The notes under the pieces are model-generated. The model was given only the letters and a program-made list of their open reading frames with translations. It ran no database searches and was not told the origin of the DNA. The translations under genes were made by a program, and so were the position numbers. From NCBI GenBank assembly GCA_025454855.1, contig JALONS010000068.1, forward strand, positions 1 to 41,840: a stretch of DNA of 41,840 bases, in the 5' to 3' direction. The stretch comes from Arcicella sp. (GTDB taxonomy: Bacteria; Bacteroidota; Bacteroidia; Cytophagales; Spirosomataceae). This document shows positions 9,668 to 17,461 of this stretch, one piece after another; positions within the stretch are counted from its first letter, which is position 1, and the number at the start of each line of letters is the position of its first letter.

Positions 9668-10264
9668 TTAGTTTTTCTTAGGAGCTCCCGCAGCTGGGGT
9701 TGTCGTAGCAGGCGTAGCTGGTGCTGGTGCAATCGGCTTTGGTGTTACACCCATTTTCTTCAAGATTAAATCTGAAATATTAGCATCATCTGGAGCGTGC
9801 AATACGATTGGCGTTGTTCCTTGACCTGCATCGTAGTTGAAAACAAAAGCAAATCCATTTTCTTTAGCCGTAGCGTGCATATTATCTTCAATCTTCTTTA
9901 ACAAAGGTTGTAACAATTGAGCTTGTTTCTTTTGCAAAGAAGTAGAAGAATTCTGACGAAACTCTTCAATTTGAGATTGTAATGCTTGTAATTCTTTCTC
10001 TTTATCAGCTTTGATAACATCTGCCATAGTTGCCGCATTTTTCTCGTAATCAGCCAATTTAGTTTGGAAATCCTTCACTTTCGACTGATACATATTATCG
10101 TATTGGGTCTTGGTAGCTGTCAATTCACTTTCTACTTGTTTTGCTTCGGGCATTTGGGCTAAAATATAGTCTAAGCTAATGTAACCGATTTTTTGTTGTG
10201 CATTTGTGTTAGCCACTGCTAAGCCAATGAATGCGAATAAAGCAATTAAAAATTTGTTTCTCAT
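9668..10264 (-). CDS. OmpH/Skp family periplasmic chaperone (second of two)
   Basis: A 198-residue protein with signal peptide MRNKFLIALFAFIGLAVANTNA, then the OmpH start KIGYISLDYILAQMPEAKQVE and a long coiled-coil middle (about 40-135) that forms the tentacles of Skp-type chaperones, and the returning strand FAFVFNYDAG. The C-terminal tail is Pro/Ala/Thr rich. Skp holds unfolded outer-membrane proteins and hands them to BamA, encoded 1.1 kb upstream on the same strand. The ATG at 10264 is chosen because it begins the signal peptide. It follows the first ompH gene by 22 bp, so the two are very likely co-transcribed. Confidence 0.93.
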   Translation of the reverse strand: MRNKFLIALFAFIGLAVANTNAQQKIGYISLDYILAQMPEAKQVESELTATKTQYDNMYQSKVKDFQTKLADYEKNAATMADVIKADKEKELQALQSQIEEFRQNSSTSLQKKQAQLLQPLLKKIEDNMHATAKENGFAFVFNYDAGQGTTPIVLHAPDDANISDLILKKMGVTPKPIAPAPATPATTTPAAGAPKKN

Positions 10265-10286
10265 TTTTTTATTATTCTGGTTGGTT

Positions 10287-10934
10287 TTACTCTTTTTCTT
10301 TTTTAGGGTTTGTATTCTTTCTATTTGACTTTGTTTTATCGGTTGCGTCACTTGCTTTGGGTTCTTCGCTGGTTTTAGCTTCGTTTTCTTCTCGTTCTTT
10401 CTCTTTTAGCTGGTCGGGCGAGATTCCTAATTCTTCCATTACATAATCCGTATAATCATGCGTTGGATTAGTATAAAGCATTGCCAAACCATCAGATGAT
10501 TTATCAAAAAGAAAATCTAACCTCTTTAATCTGGCGACTTTCTCTACGGCTTTTGCAACTTCGTCCAAAACGGGTTTCATGATGTCTTGCTTTTTCTTCA
10601 AGAGTTCGCCATTAAATCCAAAGATTTTGTTTTGAAGTTCTTTCGCTTCTTTTTCTTTATCCGTGATAGTTCTTTGGCGTTGTTGCTTCATTTCTTCGGT
10701 CAGTAAGACTTCTTCCGCCCGAAAACTCCTCTCCAACTTCGCCACTTCATCATTTTTATCCGACACTTCCTTTATCCACTTCGCCGTAAGTTTCTCAATT
10801 TCAGCCTGTGCTGTTTGGTATTCAGGCATCTTTGAAGTTATATACTCTGTATCAATATAGCCAAACTTCTGAGCTTTTGCTGAAAGTACAATACAAAAGA
10901 ACGGCAAAATTAGTAAAAATATCTTCTTTTTCAC
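10287..10934 (-). CDS. OmpH/Skp family periplasmic chaperone (first of two)
   Basis: A 215-residue protein: signal peptide MKKKIFLLILPFFCIVLSAKA, family motif KFGYIDTEYITSKMPEYQTAQ, a coiled-coil segment to about residue 125, and the closing strand LDFLFDKSSDGLAMLYT followed by DYTDYVMEELG. Its tail (about 175-215) is an unusually charged Lys/Glu/Asn/Thr string with low-complexity character. A tandem ompH pair downstream of bamA is the common Bacteroidota order. Between this gene and bamA lie two tandem-repeat arrays (11074-11351), which may weaken read-through from bamA. Confidence 0.93.
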   Translation of the reverse strand: MKKKIFLLILPFFCIVLSAKAQKFGYIDTEYITSKMPEYQTAQAEIEKLTAKWIKEVSDKNDEVAKLERSFRAEEVLLTEEMKQQRQRTITDKEKEAKELQNKIFGFNGELLKKKQDIMKPVLDEVAKAVEKVARLKRLDFLFDKSSDGLAMLYTNPTHDYTDYVMEELGISPDQLKEKEREENEAKTSEEPKASDATDKTKSNRKNTNPKKEKE

Positions 10935-11073
10935 GGCTTTAAGGAATAGTTAATCATTTATGATTGATAATTAATAGTCAAATATTGATAAATCCTTTTG
11001 ATTTGTTGTATTAACGTAGGCAAAATTTTGTTATTGTAAAGTATCTTTCTTTAATAAAACATTAATAATTCAT

Positions 11074-11122
11074 GATAGAGATTAGAGATTAGAGATTAGA
11101 GATTAGAGATTAGAGATTAGAG
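11074..11122. repeat. Heptamer tandem array (ATTAGAG, 7 units)
   Basis: Six exact ATTAGAG units (11081-11122) preceded by one degenerate unit (GATAGAG). It sits in the 416-bp gap between bamA and ompH, facing the 21-bp array at 11142-11351 in opposite orientation (TCTAATC-like), so the two could pair. Confidence 0.95.
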
Positions 11123-11141
11123 GTCAAATACCTAAGCAATT

Positions 11142-11351
11142 CATCTATAATCCGTTCTCTAACATCTATAATCTGTTCTCTAACATCTATAATCTGTTCT
11201 CTAACATCTATAATCTGGACTCTATCATCTATAATCTGGTCTCTTTCATCTATAATCTGGTCTCTTTCATCTATAATCTGGTCTCTATCATCTATAATCT
11301 GGTCTCTATCATCTATAATCTGGTCTCTTTCATCTATGCTCTGGTCTCTTT
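11142..11351. repeat. Ten-unit 21-bp tandem array directly behind bamA
   Basis: Ten consecutive 21-bp units, each starting CATCTAT, with only a few substitutions between units. Each unit divides into three heptamers that begin TCT (TCTATAA, TCTGGTC or TCTGTTC, TCTTTCA or TCTAACA). The last unit abuts the bamA stop codon (11351-11353), and the sequence beyond it (CAGATTAGAT on the minus strand) resembles a decayed unit, so the array may have grown from the bamA end. There are no spacers, so this is not a CRISPR. Confidence 0.95.
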
Positions 11352-13981
11352 TATCTAATCTGCTGTCCAATTGAGAATGTAAATGCCTGACGACCTCCAT
11401 CTGAAATACCAGGTATTTTATCAAAAGCAAAACCGTAATCAATACCAATCATCCCGAAGGCAGGCATGAAGATTCTGGCTCCAAAACCAGCCGATTTATA
11501 CAATTTGAAAGGATTGTATTCTTTGTAATTAGCAAAATTGTTGCCACCTTCTGCAAAACCTAACAAGAAAATAGTTGCCGATGGATTGAGTGATACTGGA
11601 TAGCGAACTTCCATCACGAATTTATTATAAGCTACTCCGCCCGAAGGTACTGAACCGTTTGAACCCAAAGCACGGTCTTTGTAACCACGCAAAGCGATAA
11701 TGTCACGGCTAATTACTTGAAACCCAGTTTGCATACCTGAGCCACCCAAATCAAACCGTTCAAAACGAGTAATGTCTTTATCAGGAGAATACGAACCTAA
11801 GAAACCTAAGTGGGTTCTCATGTGAAATACCAACTTGCTGGTAATTGGCGTAAACCACGACGCATCAAACATCCATTTGTGGTATTCAATAATGTTATTA
11901 TTGTTACCCCCAAACAATGAGTACGGAGGTGTTAATGATGCCGTCAAAGAAAAGCTCGACCCCGAACGTGGGAAAGTGGGATTATCAATACTATTTCTTG
12001 AGAAATTGGTGATGAAAGAGGCTAATACTGACTGTCCTTCTGGATAACCATAGGCTGGTAAATTTTTCACATCAATCAACTGAAACGACAAGGAATTACT
12101 AAGAGAAAAATAGTCATCGGGCCATTTTAGACGTTTTCCTAAACTGAACGATAATGATGTACTATTAAAATGGGCTTCACTTTGTGCCTGAACAGCACTA
12201 TCCGATTGAGTTAATCCCAAACCGCCCAAACCAAAGCCACCTAAACCGAAGCCACCGCCTCCGAATTGCCCGCCCCCAAACTGACCGAATTGTCCTCCAC
12301 CAAAACCATTATTGAAATTACTCAACCGATTAATCTGTTGGATTCGGAAAGGATACGAAATACTACGGCTCAATGTCACAGAGAATGAATTAGGCTTTTT
12401 ACCTCCCAACCAAGGTTCGGTGAATGAAAGTGAATAGTTTTGGAAAGACGTTCCATTCGCTTGAAAACGAACTGAAAGTTTTTGTCCGTCACCCGAAGGT
12501 AGCGGTTTCCATGCACTCAAATTACCGATATTTCGGGCGGAGAAGTTGTTGAATGTAACGCCCAAAGTACCCACAAAACCAATGAATCCACCCCAACCAC
12601 CAGAAAGCTCAATTTGGTCGGATGGTTTTTCTTCTACGTTATATTCAATATCTACGGTTCCATCTGATTTCGGAATCGGATTCGGAGAGATTTTTTCGGG
12701 GTTGAAATAGCCAATCGTTGAAAGTTCACGGACGGTACGAATAATGGCTGATTTACTAAATTTCTGACCTGGTAAGGTTCTAATTTCACGCATTACCACG
12801 TGGTCAGACGTTTTTGTATTGCCATTCAGAATTACTTTATTAATAGTAGCTTGTTTTCCTTCGGTAATTCTGAAAGTAATATCAATAGAATCACCTGCTA
12901 CGGCGGTTTCTACGGGTTCACACTGGTAAAACAGATACCCATTATCCATGTAAGCCGAACTAACGTCTTCACCTGGTTTACCGTTCAAGCGTTTTTCCAA
13001 ATCTTCCACATTATAAACATCTCCTTTTTTCACGCCCAATACTTCCGTTAAAACAGTATCGGGGTAAATATAATTACCTTCCCAATAAATATTACGGTAG
13101 TGATACTGCTTACCTTCATCAATTTTCATAATGATTTTAACTGTCTTGGGACCATCTCTATAAACCGAATCCATAGTGATTTGGGCATCACGGTATCCTT
13201 TCTTGTTATAGAAATCAACTAATTTTCCTTTGTCCTCTTCAAACTTTTTAGGAATGTATTTTGAAGGAGTAAATATTTTATAGAAAGCCTTTTGCTTGGT
13301 ATTTTTTAATTTTCTACGAACAGTTCTCTCCGATAATTCTGAGACTCCTTCAAATTGAATCTTAGAAATTTTCACCTTGTCTCCTTTAGCAATTTCAATT
13401 CTCATCGTGGCATTGTTACCACGTGCCGAATCAGATTTTTCAATAATTTTAACATTAACGTTCAAATAACCCTTGTCTTGATAAAACTTACGGATGGCTA
13501 AATCTATATTTTTCTTGACGGTTGCCGTTACAATTTTACCCTTGTAGGTTTTAATTTTCTCTGTCAATGTCTCTTGTTCTCCCTTTCTGATACCCGAATA
13601 TTCTAATTTGAATAACCTCGGACGCTCTTTTATGACAAGATTTAACCAAATTTTATCCCCGTCAATTTTTGAGGCATCTACTTGTACTTCCTCCAAAATA
13701 CCCTGTCCCATCAATTTTTTGATGGCGGAAGTAATTGCGTCTCCTGGTACTTTTATTCTGTCTCCTACCCGTAATCCAGATAAAGAAATCATCGAATTTC
13801 CATCGTAATATCTCGACCCAGTGGTAGTAATCTCTGCAATTTCATATTCTTTGGGTTCTGCATAATTTAGTTCCAAAGCATTGGCAGCAACGGGAGAACG
13901 CTGCCCCATAGCACCACGTAATTGTGCCTGCGAAAAAAAAGAAAGCAGTAGAAATGGAAGTAGTAATGTATATTTTTTCAT
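11351..13981 (-). CDS. bamA: Outer-membrane protein assembly factor BamA
   Basis: An 876-residue Omp85 protein with signal peptide MKKYTLLLPFLLLSFFSQA, five POTRA repeats (about 45-455) and a C-terminal 16-strand barrel (about 470-876). The conserved barrel loop appears as IALRGYKDRAL, equivalent to the Omp85 RGF motif. BamA is the core of the machine that inserts barrels into the outer membrane, working with the Skp-like chaperones encoded next to it. Unusual feature: a Gly/Phe/Gln-rich insertion (about residues 553-592, GGGQFGQFGGGQFGGGG and more) in a predicted surface loop. The C terminus FTFSIGQQIR lacks the usual final aromatic residue, and the stop codon abuts a tandem array. Confidence 0.96.
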   Translation of the reverse strand: MKKYTLLLPFLLLSFFSQAQLRGAMGQRSPVAANALELNYAEPKEYEIAEITTTGSRYYDGNSMISLSGLRVGDRIKVPGDAITSAIKKLMGQGILEEVQVDASKIDGDKIWLNLVIKERPRLFKLEYSGIRKGEQETLTEKIKTYKGKIVTATVKKNIDLAIRKFYQDKGYLNVNVKIIEKSDSARGNNATMRIEIAKGDKVKISKIQFEGVSELSERTVRRKLKNTKQKAFYKIFTPSKYIPKKFEEDKGKLVDFYNKKGYRDAQITMDSVYRDGPKTVKIIMKIDEGKQYHYRNIYWEGNYIYPDTVLTEVLGVKKGDVYNVEDLEKRLNGKPGEDVSSAYMDNGYLFYQCEPVETAVAGDSIDITFRITEGKQATINKVILNGNTKTSDHVVMREIRTLPGQKFSKSAIIRTVRELSTIGYFNPEKISPNPIPKSDGTVDIEYNVEEKPSDQIELSGGWGGFIGFVGTLGVTFNNFSARNIGNLSAWKPLPSGDGQKLSVRFQANGTSFQNYSLSFTEPWLGGKKPNSFSVTLSRSISYPFRIQQINRLSNFNNGFGGGQFGQFGGGQFGGGGFGLGGFGLGGLGLTQSDSAVQAQSEAHFNSTSLSFSLGKRLKWPDDYFSLSNSLSFQLIDVKNLPAYGYPEGQSVLASFITNFSRNSIDNPTFPRSGSSFSLTASLTPPYSLFGGNNNNIIEYHKWMFDASWFTPITSKLVFHMRTHLGFLGSYSPDKDITRFERFDLGGSGMQTGFQVISRDIIALRGYKDRALGSNGSVPSGGVAYNKFVMEVRYPVSLNPSATIFLLGFAEGGNNFANYKEYNPFKLYKSAGFGARIFMPAFGMIGIDYGFAFDKIPGISDGGRQAFTFSIGQQIR

Positions 13982-13991
13982 ATTTTTTGTT

Positions 13992-14068
13992 GCTTTCAGC
14001 TTTTAGCTTACGGCTATCGATGTTCAATGTTTGTTCGGGCGGCGTTCCGCTTCGATGTTTGATGTTCG
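13992..14068. repeat. Mixed heptamer repeats between uppS and bamA
   Basis: Six heptamers in phase: GCTTTCA, GCTTTTA, GCTTACG, GCTATCG, ATGTTCA, ATGTTTG (13992-14033), then two more ATGTTTG/ATGTTCG units at 14055-14068. Two heptamer families (GCTTTTA type and CGATGTT type) are joined in one site. Confidence 0.8.
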
Positions 14069-14134
14069 TAATTTCGATATTCATTTTTGCGTACATCGAA
14101 TTACTAATACCGAACCGAAGCGACGGTCGCATCG

Positions 14135-14881
14135 TTAATTTCCTGATACTTGTTCTGAGGTTTTTCCAAATCTGCGTTCACGGTCTTGATAATCTAAGAT
14201 AGCTTCGTGCAAGTGTTCTCTTCGGAAATCGGGCCAAAATAATTCTTCAAAAATGAATAACTCAGCATACGCCAACTGCCAAAGCATAAAATTACTAATA
14301 CGGTGGTCGCCGCCCGTACGAATCATCAAGTCTGGATTAGGAATTCCTTTCGTATCCAATGATTTTTCAAAGAGTTCTTCGTTGATGTCTTCTACTGCAA
14401 TTTCTCCTTTCTGCACCTGCTCTATCAACTTTTTAGTAGTGTTCACAATATCCCATTTACCACTGTAAGACAAAGCTAAAATTACCGTCAAACCCGTGTT
14501 ATTTTTAGTGGCTTCGATGGCAGCGAGCAGCTCTTTTTGCGAGTTGGCAGGTAACGTTTCGGTAGCACCGATGGTATCCAAGCGAACGTTATTTTTCTGC
14601 ATGGTGGGTAATTCATCTTTGATGGTTTTCACCAAAAGCATCATCAAAGCATCCACTTCTGCTTTGGGTCGATTCCAGTTCTCCGTCGAGAAAGCGTATA
14701 GTGTTAAATAGCCAATTCCTAATTCTCCACAACCTTCTATTACTTCTTTTACCGCTTTTAAGGCATTTCTATGTCCGAATACTCTATCTACAAATCCTTG
14801 TTGTTTTGCCCAGCGTCCGTTTCCATCCATGATAACGGCGATATGTTTTGGTAGATTGTTTTGGTCTAATTGTTCCTTCAC
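14135..14881 (-). CDS. uppS: Isoprenyl transferase (undecaprenyl diphosphate synthase)
   Basis: This cis-prenyltransferase makes the C55 lipid carrier for cell-wall and surface polysaccharides. Starting at the GTG at 14881 gives 248 residues, the family's normal size. Signature motifs are complete: HIAVIMDGNGRWAKQQG with the catalytic aspartate, FGHRNALKAVKE, LTLYAFSTENWNRPKAEV, DLMIRTGGDHRISNFMLWQ, and ELFWPDF with DRERRFG near the end. The frame extends upstream to a TTG at 14938, but those 19 residues do not resemble the family. It is in the usual Bacteroidota order: DUF6089-like barrel, uppS, bamA, ompH. Confidence 0.95.
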   Translation of the reverse strand: MKEQLDQNNLPKHIAVIMDGNGRWAKQQGFVDRVFGHRNALKAVKEVIEGCGELGIGYLTLYAFSTENWNRPKAEVDALMMLLVKTIKDELPTMQKNNVRLDTIGATETLPANSQKELLAAIEATKNNTGLTVILALSYSGKWDIVNTTKKLIEQVQKGEIAVEDINEELFEKSLDTKGIPNPDLMIRTGGDHRISNFMLWQLAYAELFIFEELFWPDFRREHLHEAILDYQDRERRFGKTSEQVSGN

Positions 14882-15230
14882 TGATTTAACACAATTTAAC
14901 AGAATGTTTTCTTTGAGAATCTCCTTGAAAAGTAGCAATCAACTGTTATCTATTTTGAAATATCCATCGTGGGCAATATTCAAAAGATTTTTTTTGATAA
15001 TACAGAAAAAAGGAGTTTTGCATAAATTATTGATTTTCAGGAAATTAAACACATGAAAACACAATAATACATTACCTATTTTTAGAATACATTTCTATTC
15101 AAAAAATAGGTTACAAATTTACGGAATAAACTGTAAGTATGAAAGATAAAAGAAAGGGAATGAATGAGTTGGTAAAGATAGGGATAATGTAGTAAGTATA
15201 TTTTGGGATGTTTCATCTCTTTGAAACGCT
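14882..15230. other. AT-rich gap upstream of uppS
   Basis: About 350 bp without a gene. It holds a strong hairpin (15074-15111) and, on the minus strand, TAAATTTG (15121-15114), a match to the Bacteroidetes -7 element that could start transcription of uppS but lies 230 nt before it and lacks an upstream TTG. Nothing else is recognisable. Confidence 0.45.
15074..15111. terminator. Stable AT-rich hairpin downstream of the broken DUF6089 gene
   Basis: Two 16-bp arms (15074-15089, 15096-15111; begins ACCTATTTTT) with one mismatch and a 6-nt loop CATTTC. It lies 120 bp past the stop of the upstream minus-strand gene. No clear U-run follows on the minus strand, so termination is possible rather than certain. 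Confidence 0.45.
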
Positions 15231-15874
15231 CTATCTTGGGCAAACAACTTTGATGAATTTATAGGTAAGACCTAATGAAGTGTAATAATACATATCACCT
15301 CTGGAATAATCATTTTGCTGATTGCGTGGTAAAACTGGATTATCTCCTCCTAAATTATCCAAATAATCAGTGAACGTTTTACGAGTACCAAATTCAAGAT
15401 TCAAATCCCAAGGACCAGATAAATTATATTTGATACCTACACCAAATGGCAGTACAACTCCCGCTTGTTTATAACCTGAAACGGGTTTATCACGGGGTGA
15501 AAATCCCATAAAGGCTACTCCTCCGAAAACGTAAGGAGTCCAGTCTTTGTGCATCCTACTGTACTGATAACTAAAAAAATTGTATTCAGTTACTAAGCTA
15601 ATTTCTTGAATATTAGTCTTGAAATCAAGTCCTCGTTGTTGATTGAATGAATCACTTACTTCTTTATCATTCCCATAAATTGACCCAAAAGTTGCCGCAA
15701 AACGAAAAGTTACGTCTTTTTTAATATTATAACGCAGTAACAAATGCCCTCCTAAACGAGCAAACGACGGATGAAAGTCGGGTGAAATATCTCCCTTATA
15801 ATTCATAACGCCCAGCCCTCCGCCAATCTGGTAAAAGTGAGAGTAATAAAGACAATTTTGTTAATCAATCTCAT
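15231..15874 (-). pseudogene. DUF6089-like outer-membrane barrel, apparently frameshifted in the signal-peptide region
   Basis: The body (residues from an internal ATG at 15806, 191 codons) is a small beta-barrel: GGHLLLRYNI, FRFAATFGSIYGND, LVTEYNFFSY, WTPYVFGGVAFMGFSPR, FGVGIKYNL and a final LGLTYKFIKVVCPR. It resembles the neighbouring 349-residue paralogue. The in-frame sequence before that ATG continues the fold (FYQIGGGLGV) up to a stop at 15861-15863, with no start codon. An ATG at 15874 begins a hydrophobic MRLINKIVFITLTFT in another frame, exactly where a signal peptide is expected, but without a cleavage site. I infer a small deletion/frameshift (or sequencing error) joining the two. 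If translated from 15806 it would lack export. Confidence 0.65.
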
Positions 15875-15971
15875 GAATCTTGATTTCGTTGTAATAAAAA
15901 AGCCAGGTTAAGTTGTCCTGACTTTCTCTGTAATTTAACCTAATGAATAGCCACTACTGAAAAACAATGAG

Positions 15972-17018
15972 TTACCTGATACCAGGGCATTTAATTTTAC
16001 CAGGAATATGATAAATCAACTTCAAAGTAGTTAGCATATAACTATCATTGTATTTAGGATTTCCCCGTTGGTCGCTACGGTCTGAAAAACCTTGAACCGA
16101 TGTTACCACGGTGAAGGGGTCTAAGCCCGATGTTGGGTCGTACAATCCTTGACTTTGCAAATAATTAGAAACGCCTTGCGTTCTATTAATGCCTCGATTA
16201 GCCGCAAATTTTTCAAGAGTTCTATTTCCCATATCACGAGATAAAGGACTTTGCGAAGCTAAATCGTTGGGGTCAGCATAGTTACCTCCTGCATCATCTA
16301 AATAATCTGTGAGTGTATAACGGAAGCCCATTTCAAAACCTAAATCCCAACTTGAATTAATTTTGTAACGTACCCCAAAACCAATCGGGAAAGATACACT
16401 AATCAGTGAGTAAGGCGTTCCATACCCCGGTAAACCTTGTCCTTCGGTATTGAGTGGCTGCAAACGAACCCAATCATTACTCTGATATACACTACTGTCT
16501 GGACGAGCCACAGGGTCATGAGCAAAAACCGCAATACCCCCAAAGATATAGGGGATAATAGCTTCACGGCGAAGATAACTCCGTTCGGTACGTACTAAAT
16601 CGTATTGCCCCACAATAGAAAGTTCCTTGATGTCATTTCTGAAATGAAGGTTACGCATAAAATTGGCTTCATAACCTGCTATACCATCCATATAACTATC
16701 ATCCCCTGAGATTCTTGCCCAAGTTAAACCAAAACGTAAACCAAAAGTTGGTGAAATTTGCCGAGTGAAATTAAAGTTGGCATTCCAACGAACGCCGTTT
16801 ATAGTAGATTGAATGATACGCCCATAAGGAGATAAGTCACCGTAATAACTTGAAGACCCGAATCCTAAGCTAACCGTTGAAGTTGGTTCAAAAATACGAT
16901 TCTTACGTGTTTTTTCCTTACCCCCGAAAAGGTTTGAAAACTTAAATTGTGCTATGATTGACTGGGAGCTTAGGCATACAATCAATGGAATGACAAATAA
17001 CTGAAATACTTTTTTCAT
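15972..17018 (-). CDS. DUF6089-like outer-membrane beta-barrel protein
   Basis: A 348-residue protein with signal peptide MKKVFQLFVIPLIVCLSSQSIIA and a repeated amphipathic strand pattern of an 8-10 stranded outer-membrane barrel: TVSLGFGSSSYYGDLSP, NFTRQISPTFGLRFGLTWARI, YIFGGIAVFAHDP, PIGFGVRYKINSSWDLGFEMG, RYTLTDYLDDAGGNY, and a closing TLKLIYHIPGK. The strand set and the FxDYLDxxGG turn are shared with the broken paralogue downstream, so they look like a tandem duplication. Proteins of this type lie upstream of uppS/bamA in many Bacteroidota, but their role is not known. The start at 17018 is chosen for the signal peptide; an ATG-less extension to 17057 is not needed. Confidence 0.82.
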   Translation of the reverse strand: MKKVFQLFVIPLIVCLSSQSIIAQFKFSNLFGGKEKTRKNRIFEPTSTVSLGFGSSSYYGDLSPYGRIIQSTINGVRWNANFNFTRQISPTFGLRFGLTWARISGDDSYMDGIAGYEANFMRNLHFRNDIKELSIVGQYDLVRTERSYLRREAIIPYIFGGIAVFAHDPVARPDSSVYQSNDWVRLQPLNTEGQGLPGYGTPYSLISVSFPIGFGVRYKINSSWDLGFEMGFRYTLTDYLDDAGGNYADPNDLASQSPLSRDMGNRTLEKFAANRGINRTQGVSNYLQSQGLYDPTSGLDPFTVVTSVQGFSDRSDQRGNPKYNDSYMLTTLKLIYHIPGKIKCPGIR

Positions 17019-17045
17019 ATGTTCAAAATAACTCGAATATTTCGA

Positions 17046-17053
17046 CAAAGATA
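17046..17053 (-). promoter_or_regulatory. Candidate -7 promoter element for the DUF6089-like gene
   Basis: Minus-strand TATCTTTG fits TAnnTTTG and lies 28 nt upstream of the ATG at 17018. No TTG is seen at the right distance upstream. Confidence 0.45.
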
Positions 17054-17143
17054 CCATTTTAGTTTACATAAGTTTTTAACGTAAAAAAAAACAGTTTGTT
17101 ATACTGGGTAAATAGTTTTTTTAGCACTAAAATAATGCCAAAC

Positions 17144-17151
17144 TAATTTTG
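17144..17151 (+). promoter_or_regulatory. Candidate -7 promoter element upstream of htrA
   Basis: TAATTTTG fits TAnnTTTG. It lies 311 nt before the htrA ATG, which would place the 21-bp array at 17182-17265 in the leader RNA. Support is the motif alone. Confidence 0.3.
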
Positions 17152-17181
17152 GAGTGACCAATGAAAGGTAAATGGTTCACG

Positions 17182-17265
17182 TCTATGCTCTACAATCTTT
17201 CCTCTATGCTCTACAATCTTTCCTCTATGCTCTACAATCTTTCCTCTGTACTCTACAATCTATAC
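17182..17265. repeat. Four-unit 21-bp tandem array upstream of htrA
   Basis: Three exact 21-bp units and one diverged unit. Each is three heptamers beginning TCT (TCTATGC, TCTACAA, TCTTTCC). The period and the TCT-heptamer build match the array behind bamA at 11142-11351, and CTATGCTCT occurs in both. It occupies part of a 443-bp gene-free stretch (17019-17461), which otherwise shows only candidate promoter elements. Confidence 0.95.
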
Positions 17266-17461
17266 CCTCAACCGTTTTACCGTAAGGCTTTTTCTTAAAT
17301 TTTGTTAAAAACACTGAAACCATTGCACCTGAAAAATAGTTTTAGCGTTAAATTAGTACCCAGAAAATAACAGTGTTTTTTGAGCAGTAGATTTCTGAAT
17401 CTATTTGAATGTTTCACTGATAAATTTAATGTCTAATCATTTGTTTAAATTCAATAAAAAC

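Noticed and set aside
11142-11351. Regular array that might be a CRISPR
   Set aside because: Units are directly adjacent with no spacers and no cas genes are nearby; it is a plain tandem repeat.
13842-14132. Small minus-strand frame between uppS and bamA containing RKLKAESNKK
   Set aside because: The peptide is simply the translation of the heptamer repeats there, and the frame overlaps the bamA start out of phase.
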